A stretch of DNA of 52,028 nt from Arthrobacter oryzae (GTDB lineage: Bacteria > Actinomycetota > Actinomycetes > Actinomycetales > Micrococcaceae): assembly GCF_030812315.1 (NCBI RefSeq), contig NZ_JAUSSM010000020.1, positions 1 to 52,028 of the forward strand, given 5' to 3'. Each line of letters opens with the position of its first letter. Within the stretch, counting starts at the first letter, position 1. Below the pieces are notes generated by a model that saw nothing but the letters and a program-made list of their open reading frames with translations, was not told the DNA's origin and did not search any database. Shown here in pieces: positions 33,098-40,486 of this stretch. The position numbers were made by a program, and so were the translations under genes.

Positions 33098-36000
33098 GCA
33101 TCGCAACCATGCTGCCGATGGGCGAGCTCACCAACCCGGGCCAGATGAGGCTTGCGTTGGTCCAGGTGGTCAACTGGGGCACGTTCCATGGGGCGCACAC
33201 GATGCACGTGGACCGGAATGGCACGCTCCTGACGGGCAACTCGGGCGTCGGCAAGTCCACGCTGTTCGATGCCATGCTGCGCGTGTTCGATGCGCGGCCC
33301 CGTTCCAACGAGGCCGCAGCGCAGCGCTCCGGTGCTGTGGAGGACAAGAGGACCACGTTCACGTACATGCGGGGCAAGGTGGGCGATAAGGCTGTGGGCG
33401 AGGGCTCGGCCAGTGCTTTCCAGCGCCCCGGCGCCACGTGGTCCGCCGTCGCCCTGACGTTCGACAACGCAGCGGGCACGAAGGTGACGGTGTCGGCGCT
33501 GTTTGACCTGCCGAAGAACGGCACGGAGTCGAGCGTCGGACGGTACTACGTGATCGACAACAAGCCGCTGGACCTTGCCGCGATCGAGGGCATTGCCGAG
33601 AAGCGCTTCACCAAGGCCGCGCTGGATACGATCTTCCCGGACGCGCAGGTCTTCGATGTGCACAAGGCGTTCGCCGAGCGCTTCCGCCGCCTGCTGGGCA
33701 TCAACTCGGACCAGGCATTGCCGCTGCTCCGCGTGATCCAGGCCGGCAAGGGGCTGGGCGGCAGCGTCAACACGTTCTTCCGGGACCAGGTCCTCGATGC
33801 GCCCGCCACACTGGCTGCGGCGGACGACGTCGTGGAGGAATTCAGCAACCTGATGTCCATCCGGCAGCGGCTGGAGGATGTCCGGCAGCAGCGCGACCAG
33901 CTGGCACCGGTTCCCGGCCTGAACAAGGAATATGCGCAGTCCCTGCTGGATGCGAACCGACTGCGGGAGCTGGCCGGCGAGGAGTTTGATGCCTATAAGC
34001 AGCAGCTCGCGGTCACAGTCCATGAGAAGACGCTGGTCCGCTACAAGGAACTGGCCCAGGCAAAGGCCAAGGAGCTGGCAGCGGAGCGTGCAGTCCGTGA
34101 CGACCGGGCCAAGGACCTGCGGCAGCTTGAAGCGGACTACAACAACCAGGGCGGCAACGCGATCTCGGCAATCGAGCAGTCGCTGGAAAACGCCCGGGTG
34201 GGGCTCAAGCTGCGCCAGCAAGTCGAGGAAGCCGCGCGCCAGGCCTTGGCCGACGCAGGGCTGGAGCTCGAGTGGACGTCCGAGGGGTGGGAGCAGGCCC
34301 ACACGCACGCGGCTGACCGCTCGGCCGAGCTGCAGGACGATTCGGAGACCCTCAAGGAGCTGCGCTTCGAGGCGTTCGACGGTCATGCCACCAAGAAACG
34401 GGAACTTGCGGCGGCCCAGCAGGAACTCGTCTCGCTGAAGACGCGCAAGTCCCTGCTGCCGCCGTCGAGCATTGAAAACCGGACCGCGATCGCCGCCGCC
34501 ACCGGCGTGCCCGAAGAGCAGATGCCGTTCGGCGGTGAGCTCATCGACCTCACCGAAGGGGAAGAACAGTGGCGGCCGGCCGCCGAGCGCGCGTTGCGGA
34601 ACCTCGCCACCACCCTGCTGGTTCCCGGCGAACACTTCGCCGCCGTGACCCGCTACCTCAACAACAACTCCGTTCGCGGTGCACTCCGCGCCGTTGACGT
34701 GTCCAAGCCCCTGGCGGGCGGTGCGCTGGCCGTGGAGGACGTGGCCGACGGCGAGCTGCTGACCAAGCTGGACATCCTCACCACGGGGCCGGCGGCCGAC
34801 GCCGGGCAGTGGATGCGTGAACGGATCGCCGTCGACTTCGCCTACCCCTGCGTCGAGGACCCGGACGAACTTGCCAGGCTGGACAAGGGCCTGAGCTTGG
34901 GCGGCGTGGTCAAGCGGAACCGCCACACTGTGGAGAAGGACGACCGCTTCACCAGCAGGCAGGACTACGTCCTCGGCTTCGACAACGCCTCGAAACTGGA
35001 ACTCGTGGCCACGCAGGTGGCGGATCTGCAGCAGGAACTCGCGAAGGCGGCGGAGCTCGCGCGAAGCCGCGAAGAGTCGCACCAGGGAATGACCCGGCAG
35101 CTGGAGGCGCTGCGCCGGATCGCTGAGGACCACCGGCCCTGGGAGCAGGTTTCCGCGGCGGTGGCGGAGGACGAACTCGAAAAGATCGAGAAACGCCTCA
35201 AGGATGCCCTCGCCGCCCAGGCTGACTTGGAGCCGCTGCGGGCCAACATCGAAGTGGCCCGGCAGAAGCACCAAGCCAGCACGGAAGCCGCGGCTGTTCT
35301 CCAGAGCGAATACAAGGCGCTGGACAGGCAGCTCACCGCCGGGGACTCGCTGCTGGAAGCCGCGCGCACGCGCCTGGGCCAGGCGCCGCCGTCGGACTCC
35401 ACCGTCACCGAACTGGAACCGTATTTCGCCGGCGTTGGCGACGTCAGTGAAATGCATGAGCTGGACAACCTGGCCAACCAGGTGCGGACCAGGATCCTTG
35501 CAGAGCTGCACACCGCCGAGTCCCGCGGCCAGGCCACTTCGGAGCGTCTCACCCGCATTTTCGAGGGCTTCGTGCGTGAATGGGGCACGGCGATTTCCGC
35601 GGACCACGGCACGTCCATCGGCGCCGCGGGGGAGTTCGAGGCCCGCTACCACGCCATTGTCAGTGACGGCCTGCCCGCGCAGGAGGCCGAATTCCGGCAG
35701 TTCTTCAACCAGCGCACGCACGAATCCTTCAGCACGCTGCTGCACCTGCTGGACGAGGAACGCCGGTCCATCACCAGCCGCATCCTGCCGCTGAACGGCA
35801 TCCTGTCCGAGGTCAATTTCCATGAGGGTAGCTTCCTGGAGCTCGACATCAAGCAGACCCTGCCGCCTACAGCGAAGCAGTTCAAGGACGCGATCCAGAA
35901 CGCGCTGAGGACACGGCACACTCGGCCCTCGCGCGCTGCGGGTGCGGCTGCATCGGAAACCGACGACGACGCCGAGCTCACCAACCGCTACAAGTCGCTG

Positions 36001-36570
36001 GAAACGCTCGTGAAGCGTTTGGGTTCGCAGACACCGGAGGACCGGCGCTGGCGTGCAGAGGTCCTGGACGTTCGCGGACACCTGTTCATCCAGTGCAAGG
36101 AGCACCGCGAAGTGGTGGACCCGGCGTCAGCCGGAAAGGGCGCAGGCAAGAAGAGAGGCAAGCGGACCGAGGTGTTCATGCACGCGGACACGGGCTCCAT
36201 GTCCGGCGGCGAGCGTCAGCGTTTCACAGCGTTCATCATGGCCGCGGCCCTCAGCTACCAACTGGGCATCGCCGAGCAGGGCTTCACCACGTACGGCACC
36301 GTGATGATGGACGAGGCGTTCGTCCTTGCGTCGGAGGAATTTGCCGGCGCAGGTATCAAGGCGCTGCACGAATTCGGCTTCCAGCTGCTTCTGGCCGCCC
36401 CGGAGAACGTGATTGACCTGTCCCGGCACCTCGGCTCCGTCACGGAGATCCTTCGGGACAAGCGCACCAACCGCTCCGGCGTGCTCACGGCTCCTGTGAT
36501 CGGGCCGCGGGCCGGTGCCGAGGGGCAGTGGAGGTCCGAGGCAAACCCCGTCGACATCGTCCTGCGCTAG
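33094..36570 (+). CDS. jetC: JetC/MksB-like SMC ATPase
   Basis: 1158 residues with split ATPase motifs and coiled coils between. Walker A, GNSGVGKSTLFDAM, lies at about residues 48-61. The signature SMSGGERQRFTAFIMAAAL is at about 1033-1051 and Walker B GTVMMDEAFVLA at about 1068-1079. Long charged helices occupy about 270-480 and 640-820, separated by the hinge-like region around 490-620 (LPPSSIENRTAIAAATGV, then EEQWRPAAERALRNLATTLL). All ATPase motifs look intact. It should form the DNA-extruding motor with JetA and JetB. The JetD nuclease subunit that normally follows is absent: the coding strand ends here. Confidence 0.9.
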   Translation: MSIATMLPMGELTNPGQMRLALVQVVNWGTFHGAHTMHVDRNGTLLTGNSGVGKSTLFDAMLRVFDARPRSNEAAAQRSGAVEDKRTTFTYMRGKVGDKAVGEGSASAFQRPGATWSAVALTFDNAAGTKVTVSALFDLPKNGTESSVGRYYVIDNKPLDLAAIEGIAEKRFTKAALDTIFPDAQVFDVHKAFAERFRRLLGINSDQALPLLRVIQAGKGLGGSVNTFFRDQVLDAPATLAAADDVVEEFSNLMSIRQRLEDVRQQRDQLAPVPGLNKEYAQSLLDANRLRELAGEEFDAYKQQLAVTVHEKTLVRYKELAQAKAKELAAERAVRDDRAKDLRQLEADYNNQGGNAISAIEQSLENARVGLKLRQQVEEAARQALADAGLELEWTSEGWEQAHTHAADRSAELQDDSETLKELRFEAFDGHATKKRELAAAQQELVSLKTRKSLLPPSSIENRTAIAAATGVPEEQMPFGGELIDLTEGEEQWRPAAERALRNLATTLLVPGEHFAAVTRYLNNNSVRGALRAVDVSKPLAGGALAVEDVADGELLTKLDILTTGPAADAGQWMRERIAVDFAYPCVEDPDELARLDKGLSLGGVVKRNRHTVEKDDRFTSRQDYVLGFDNASKLELVATQVADLQQELAKAAELARSREESHQGMTRQLEALRRIAEDHRPWEQVSAAVAEDELEKIEKRLKDALAAQADLEPLRANIEVARQKHQASTEAAAVLQSEYKALDRQLTAGDSLLEAARTRLGQAPPSDSTVTELEPYFAGVGDVSEMHELDNLANQVRTRILAELHTAESRGQATSERLTRIFEGFVREWGTAISADHGTSIGAAGEFEARYHAIVSDGLPAQEAEFRQFFNQRTHESFSTLLHLLDEERRSITSRILPLNGILSEVNFHEGSFLELDIKQTLPPTAKQFKDAIQNALRTRHTRPSRAAGAAASETDDDAELTNRYKSLETLVKRLGSQTPEDRRWRAEVLDVRGHLFIQCKEHREVVDPASAGKGAGKKRGKRTEVFMHADTGSMSGGERQRFTAFIMAAALSYQLGIAEQGFTTYGTVMMDEAFVLASEEFAGAGIKALHEFGFQLLLAAPENVIDLSRHLGSVTEILRDKRTNRSGVLTAPVIGPRAGAEGQWRSEANPVDIVLR

Positions 36571-36618
36571 CGTCCACGCGCATCACCGGCACATAAACCC
36601 GGCCCCCTCATCAGGACG

Positions 36619-36714
36619 CTCTCTCACTTCCTGCAGCGAAACGGCCGACCCTCTCTCACTTTTCGCAGGGTTTCCGCCGATGCTCTCTCACTTGAGGTGA
36701 GAGAGCATCGGCGG
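36619..36714 (+). repeat. 32-bp-period repeat array, three units (array 1)
   Basis: CTCTCTCACTT begins at 36619, 36651 and 36683, exactly 32 bp apart, each preceded by GC or CC. The first unit extends to CTCTCTCACTTCCTGC, which matches array 2 (reverse strand) at 15 of 16 bases. The sequence between cores differs from unit to unit. The third unit forms one arm of a perfect palindrome. Confidence 0.75.
36674..36714. terminator. perfect 18-bp inverted repeat behind jetC
   Basis: CCGCCGATGCTCTCTCAC (36674-36691) and its exact complement (36697-36714) enclose TTGAG. It sits between the convergent jetC and FBP-domain genes and would act as a hairpin in both directions. No T-run follows. It also carries the core of the 32-bp repeats, so its main role may be as a repeat-family end rather than a terminator. 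Confidence 0.5.
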
Positions 36715-36737
36715 GTGAGGCGGAGGTAGCTGAGACG

Positions 36738-37232
36738 CTAGCGTCCCTGCACCCGGTCCAGGAACAGGCGGGTCCGGGCTGTCAGTCCGTCGATCTGGCG
36801 AAGTACGACGGCGGCGGGGTCCGGGTTGATCTCGTTGGCCGGTGGCTCCACGCGGACGTTGCAGCAACAGAGGAAATCGGCGCAGATGAGCGTCCCTACG
36901 GTGTTGCCGTCCCGGCCGGACTGTCCGGCGCGCTTGGCAACCCACATCAGTACGTCGGCTTTAGAAAATACGTCTCGGCAGAGCTCGCAGAGCACGGAAC
37001 GGCTCTTCTTTGCTCCGCCTTCCGGCGCACGAAGCATGATCCCTGTGAGGCCGCCTGGCCGAGGCAGAACGAGATACCCGCGTAGCGGCATCTTGTGGTC
37101 CCGCCACCCGAGGAAGTCCAGGCTGTCCCAGTTCAGCGTGTCAAAGTCCCGGGGCAAAGTCAGCTTGGCAGCCTCGGAACGGCTGGCATTTACGAAGGAT
37201 GAACGGATCTGCTGGGCAGTGATTTTTTGCAT
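36738..37232 (-). CDS. FBP-domain (treble-clef zinc finger) protein
   Basis: 164 residues. The pattern resembles the C-terminal zinc-binding domain of fusidic-acid-resistance FusB/elongation factor G-binding proteins. CELC is at residues 82-85 and C117 is followed by a CCC run at 122-124 (ICADFLCCCN). MLRAPEGG, VLMWVAKRAG and ARTRLFLDRV are also characteristic. It may bind elongation factor G or the ribosome, but most actinobacterial copies are uncharacterised. No strong ribosome site precedes the ATG, so the start is uncertain. The gene lies exactly between the two 32-bp repeat arrays. Confidence 0.78.
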   Translation of the reverse strand: MQKITAQQIRSSFVNASRSEAAKLTLPRDFDTLNWDSLDFLGWRDHKMPLRGYLVLPRPGGLTGIMLRAPEGGAKKSRSVLCELCRDVFSKADVLMWVAKRAGQSGRDGNTVGTLICADFLCCCNVRVEPPANEINPDPAAVVLRQIDGLTARTRLFLDRVQGR

Positions 37233-37344
37233 GGTGGTGAGCTTTCGAAGTCGTGTGGTCCCCACGGGGGAAATGACGGTCCCTGTCAGCAGATTCCGCG
37301 CACACCAAAGAAATCCCATCCGTGGGCGTTGCTTTCCGGGTCGG

Positions 37345-37458
37345 CTAGAGGCAGATCCGGGGCGGGAAGGCTGACGTCGCTGCGGACGCAAAGCAGGCCA
37401 CTGCGGCCGCCCCGCTTCCCGCGGCTGCGATGACCTCAACGGTCTTCAGCATGCTCAT
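37345..37458 (-). CDS. possible small hydrophobic peptide
   Basis: A 37-residue frame starting MSMLKTVEVIAAAGSG, then alanine-rich to FPPRICL. GAGGGG lies directly upstream, well placed for the ATG two codons in (37452). The Ala-rich centre could be a short membrane helix. The upstream end of this region holds the array 2 repeats. No homologue is recognised, and it may be chance. Confidence 0.25.
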   Translation of the reverse strand: MSMLKTVEVIAAAGSGAAAVACFASAATSAFPPRICL

Positions 37459-37563
37459 CCCCTCGTTCCCGGCCGATCCGATCCGAACCGCCTGTTGGGC
37501 GGGCGCCAGTGGCCCGCCTCGCCATCCTCCCAAACCCGAGACATCTCGGCAAAGCGGCCGCAT

Positions 37564-37681
37564 GCAGGATGTGAGAGACCGTTGGGGAAATGGGCGCAGG
37601 ATGTGAGAGAGCGTTGGGGAAATGGGCGCAGGATGTGAGAGACCGTTGGGGAAATGGGCGCAGGATGTGAGAGAGCGTTCG
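37564..37681 (-). repeat. 32-bp-period repeat array, nearly four units (array 2)
   Basis: Units begin GCAGGATGTGAGAGA at 37564, 37596, 37628 and 37660, exactly 32 bp apart. Each full unit goes on to CGTTGGGGAAATGGGC, with the base after GAGAGA alternating C, G, C, G, so the array is also a 64-bp duplication. The last unit is partial and ends 6 bp before the TetR stop. The core on the minus strand is the same CTCTCTCAC motif as array 1, so the two arrays point in opposite directions. No unique spacers are present. Confidence 0.85.
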
Positions 37682-37686
37682 GGATG

Positions 37687-38298
37687 TCAGCGGCAATTGG
37701 CCTGGCAGGCGTCGATCTGCGACTGGACGATCGCGCCGTAGTGGGCCACCAGTTCGTCGAAATTCCAGCCTTCGAACATGCCAAGCGTCCGCACGGCTTC
37801 GCCAAACCCGGTCATCAGAGCCACCACGGTGGAAGCGTAAAGCCGCTCGGGCGTCGTGTCTTTCAGGAGGCCGGCAATGCCGGAAAGGTACCGTTCGCGT
37901 GTTTCCGAGCGGGCGTCGTCGGGCGTGGGTGAGTCCTGGATGATGAAGGGGAGCATGGCCCACGGTTCCTTCAGTCCGCGTTCCCGGCGCATCAGCACGC
38001 GGAAGACGAGGGCGCTGCCCAGTTCTGCGACTGGTACGTCGAGGTCGGACAGAAGTGATTCGTCCGGTTTAGCCTGGGCGAACAGCTTCTCCTTGGAGCT
38101 GTACAACTTCATCACCAGGGCCGCGGAAACGCCGGCGTCGGAGGCGATGTCGCGGACCGTCACGCCGCGGTAGCCGCGCTCCCCGAACAGCCTCCCGGCA
38201 GAATCCAGGATCGCTTCGCGGCTGGATACGCCGTCCCGGCCGCCGCCTCCGGCACCTGCCGCATGGCCCGGAGAGCCCGGGGGACAGCCCGCGCTCAT
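37687..38298 (-). CDS. TetR-family transcriptional regulator
   Basis: 203 residues. After a Gly-rich tail (about 1-22), the DNA-binding domain is EAILDSAGRLFGERGYRGVTVRDIASDAGVSAALVMKLYSS in effect (about 27-68), followed by an all-helical ligand domain. Its ATG overlaps the stop of the MFS gene by 4 bases, so the regulator is expressed from the transporter promoter. Two palindromes in front of that promoter are candidates for its own binding, giving drug-responsive autoregulation. The inducer is unknown. Confidence 0.85.
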   Translation of the reverse strand: MSAGCPPGSPGHAAGAGGGGRDGVSSREAILDSAGRLFGERGYRGVTVRDIASDAGVSAALVMKLYSSKEKLFAQAKPDESLLSDLDVPVAELGSALVFRVLMRRERGLKEPWAMLPFIIQDSPTPDDARSETRERYLSGIAGLLKDTTPERLYASTVVALMTGFGEAVRTLGMFEGWNFDELVAHYGAIVQSQIDACQANCR

Positions 38299-40247
38299 GC
38301 GTCCACCAGCTGTCCGGCCGGAGCTTGCATCGCCAGGTCTGCCGTCACCGAGCGGTTGTCCACTGCGAGTTTCCGAGCCATGGCCTGGTGGGTCGCCGGA
38401 TGCAGCAAGGTCACGATGTAACGGCCTGCCAGGGGCAGCGGCAGCGAATACCGGCCCCGTGAGTCTGTAGTTATGGTGCCCACATGTTCGCCGGAGGCCT
38501 GCAACAGGGTGACCACGGCGTCCGGAAGGACTGCGCCTCCCACGGTGGCAGTTCCGGCCAATTCCAATCGGTGGTCCAGGTGGAAATTCTGCTGAAGCGT
38601 GCGTCCGTCGAAATCGAAGACCTCCGCCATCGGCGCCCAACCGGCGGCGTTGGCCACCATCAGGTATTTCCCCGCTCCGGGCAGCGCCACCGAATAGTTG
38701 CCGTCGCTGTCCACCCGGCTCCAGTCCACCGGATTGCCGCTGGTATGCAGGACGGTGACGACGGCGGGAGTGACGGGGCGGCGGTCGGATGTCAGGACGC
38801 GGCCCTGAACCACCAGTTCGGTGGCGGCCGGCGCCGGAACCACGGCCTTCGCGGCGGCCGCGGCCCGCGGGATGAACACCGCGGCCACCATGGACGCTGC
38901 GGACGCCAGGGCGGCCATCCAGAAGACGTCCTTGAACGCCTCGAAGGACGGCAGCCGGGCGGATCCCACGGTGATGGTCACGGACGTGAGGACCGCGGCG
39001 ACGGCAGCACTCGACGTCGAGGTTCCGATGGACCGCACCAGGCTGTTGAGGCCGTTGGCCGAGGCTGTTTCGGTGATGGGCACGGCGCCCATGATCAGCG
39101 TGGGCATTGCCGCGTAAGCGATTGCCGTGCCGATGCTGACCACTGTGGAGCCGACAATCACCGAGGCAATGGAATCCCAGAAGAAGACGCGGCCCACGTA
39201 GCCCACCACCATGACTGCCGCACCTGCGATCAGCGCCGGCTTGCCGCCGAACCGCCGGATGATGCCGCCGGAAACGGGAGCGAAAACCACCATGGCGAGG
39301 CCGGATGGGACCATGCAGAGGCCCGCAGTGATGACGCTCAACTGGAATCCGTAGCCGGTGGAGGCGGGCAGCTGAAGCTGCTGGGTGGTAAGGAGCATGT
39401 TGGCGAACATGGCAAAGCCGACCAACAGGGACGCCAGGTTGGTCAGGAGGACAGGACGCCGCCCGGACGTGCGGAGGTCCACCATCGGCTGGCTGACCTT
39501 CAGCTCGTACGGCACCCAGGCGGCCAGGAGGACTGCGGCGGCGAGGAACAGCAGCAGCACCGGCTCGGAACCCCAGCCCCACGAGCCACCTTTGGAAATG
39601 GCCAGGAGTAGTGCCGCCAGTGCCGCGGAGAGCACCACAGCGCCGAGGTAGTCGAACCGGCCGGGGGTGCGCACTTTGGATTCGGGGACCACCAGGACGA
39701 CGGCGGCGAGCAGCAGGGAGCCGGCGGCCGCGGAGACCCAGAAGATGGACTCCCAGCCGAGGCTTTCGTAGAGCAGCCCGGCAAGCGGGAGGCCCATGGC
39801 ACTGCCGATGCCCAGTGTGGCGCTCATCAGGGCGACGGCGGAGCCCATCTTTTCCTTGGGCAGTTCGTCGCGCATGATGCTGATGCCCACGGGGATCAGG
39901 GCCGACGAGAATCCCTGCAGGGCCCGGCCGACGATGAGCCAGAGGAAGCTGCCGCCTACCGCCGCCACGACAGAGCCCGCGACCATGATCGCCAGGCAGA
40001 TCACCATCATTTTCCGCTTCCCGTACATGTCGGCACTGCGGGACACGATCGGAGTGGCCACGGCGCTGGAGAGCAGGGTCGCCGTCACAAGCCAGGAGGC
40101 GTCATCGGCTGTTACGCCCAGGATCCCGGGGAAGTCCGGAAGGAGCGGCACTACAAGGGTCTGCATCAGTGCCACGACGGTTCCGCTCAGGGCGAGGACC
40201 GCCGTGATGGCGCCGGGGGACAGGGGTCTGCTGCGGGGTTGGGACAT
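38295..40247 (-). CDS. MFS (DHA2-type) transporter with two C-terminal carboxypeptidase-regulatory-like domains
   Basis: 650 residues. Residues about 10-465 form a drug/proton antiporter with about 14 helices, including ADDASWLVTATLLSSAVATP, GRALQGFSSALIPVGISIMRD, GIGSAMGLPLAGLLYESLGW and a late VVSIGTAIAYAAMPTLIMG. From about 475 two soluble beta-rich units follow. The first reads ELVVQGRVLTSDRRPV, then DSDGNYSVALPGAGKYLMV; the second, from about 559, LAGTATVGGAVLPDAVVTLL, then DSRGRYSLPLPLAGRYIVTL. These are CarboxypepD_reg/collagen-binding-like repeats, unusual on an MFS carrier. The ATG has AAGGTC upstream. Efflux of toxic compounds under TetR control is likely. Confidence 0.85.
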   Translation of the reverse strand: MSQPRSRPLSPGAITAVLALSGTVVALMQTLVVPLLPDFPGILGVTADDASWLVTATLLSSAVATPIVSRSADMYGKRKMMVICLAIMVAGSVVAAVGGSFLWLIVGRALQGFSSALIPVGISIMRDELPKEKMGSAVALMSATLGIGSAMGLPLAGLLYESLGWESIFWVSAAAGSLLLAAVVLVVPESKVRTPGRFDYLGAVVLSAALAALLLAISKGGSWGWGSEPVLLLFLAAAVLLAAWVPYELKVSQPMVDLRTSGRRPVLLTNLASLLVGFAMFANMLLTTQQLQLPASTGYGFQLSVITAGLCMVPSGLAMVVFAPVSGGIIRRFGGKPALIAGAAVMVVGYVGRVFFWDSIASVIVGSTVVSIGTAIAYAAMPTLIMGAVPITETASANGLNSLVRSIGTSTSSAAVAAVLTSVTITVGSARLPSFEAFKDVFWMAALASAASMVAAVFIPRAAAAAKAVVPAPAATELVVQGRVLTSDRRPVTPAVVTVLHTSGNPVDWSRVDSDGNYSVALPGAGKYLMVANAAGWAPMAEVFDFDGRTLQQNFHLDHRLELAGTATVGGAVLPDAVVTLLQASGEHVGTITTDSRGRYSLPLPLAGRYIVTLLHPATHQAMARKLAVDNRSVTADLAMQAPAGQLVDA

Positions 40248-40285
40248 GGGGCGGGACCTTCTGGGCGTGGAGGCGGCCACAAGGG

Positions 40286-40327
40286 GTGAACGCGCGTTTA
40301 CTCTCCTAAAAGTGAACCACCGTTCAC
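40286..40327. promoter_or_regulatory. tandem TetR operator candidates
   Basis: GTGAACgcgcGTTTAC (40286-40301) and GTGAACcaccGTTCAC (40312-40327) share the form GTGAAC-N4-GTTYAC, and their centres are 26 bp apart. The second is a perfect 6-bp inverted repeat. They lie 39-80 bp upstream of the MFS start, in the likely promoter. Confidence 0.6.
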
Positions 40328-40435
40328 CCTGCTGCATCAAGACAATTCACCGTGTGACGCGCCACTTTTGCCCGCTCACGCACGGCTACGCGAGGATTGA
40401 GACAATTACGTTACGCAAAGCTTGCTTAATACACA

Positions 40436-40454
40436 GAAGGATAGGCTAGCCTTA
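40436..40454. promoter_or_regulatory. IdeR/DmdR-type iron box
   Basis: GAAGGATAGGCTAGCCTTA agrees with the actinobacterial iron-box consensus TTAGGTTAGGCTAACCTAA at 14 of 19 positions, including the central TAGGCTA. It lies 33 bp before the siderophore-binding lipoprotein start, so the uptake operon is probably repressed when iron is sufficient. Confidence 0.72.
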
Positions 40455-40486
40455 CTCGGGTTCGCATCACTTACTTAAGGAGTCCC

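Noticed and set aside
32806..36105. Very long minus-strand open frame (1099 codons) opposite jetC
   Set aside because: It is the GC-rich antisense shadow of jetC: the plus strand has clear SMC motifs, while the antisense protein shows no domain and only repetitive Leu/Arg/Gly-rich sequence.
36571..36737. Remnant of jetD behind jetC
   Set aside because: The 167 bases contain only the repeat units and palindrome; no DUF3322/DUF2220-like translation was seen in any frame.
37564..37681. CRISPR-like array
   Set aside because: Units follow each other directly every 32 bp with no unique spacers, and no cas gene is in the window, so it is a tandem repeat.
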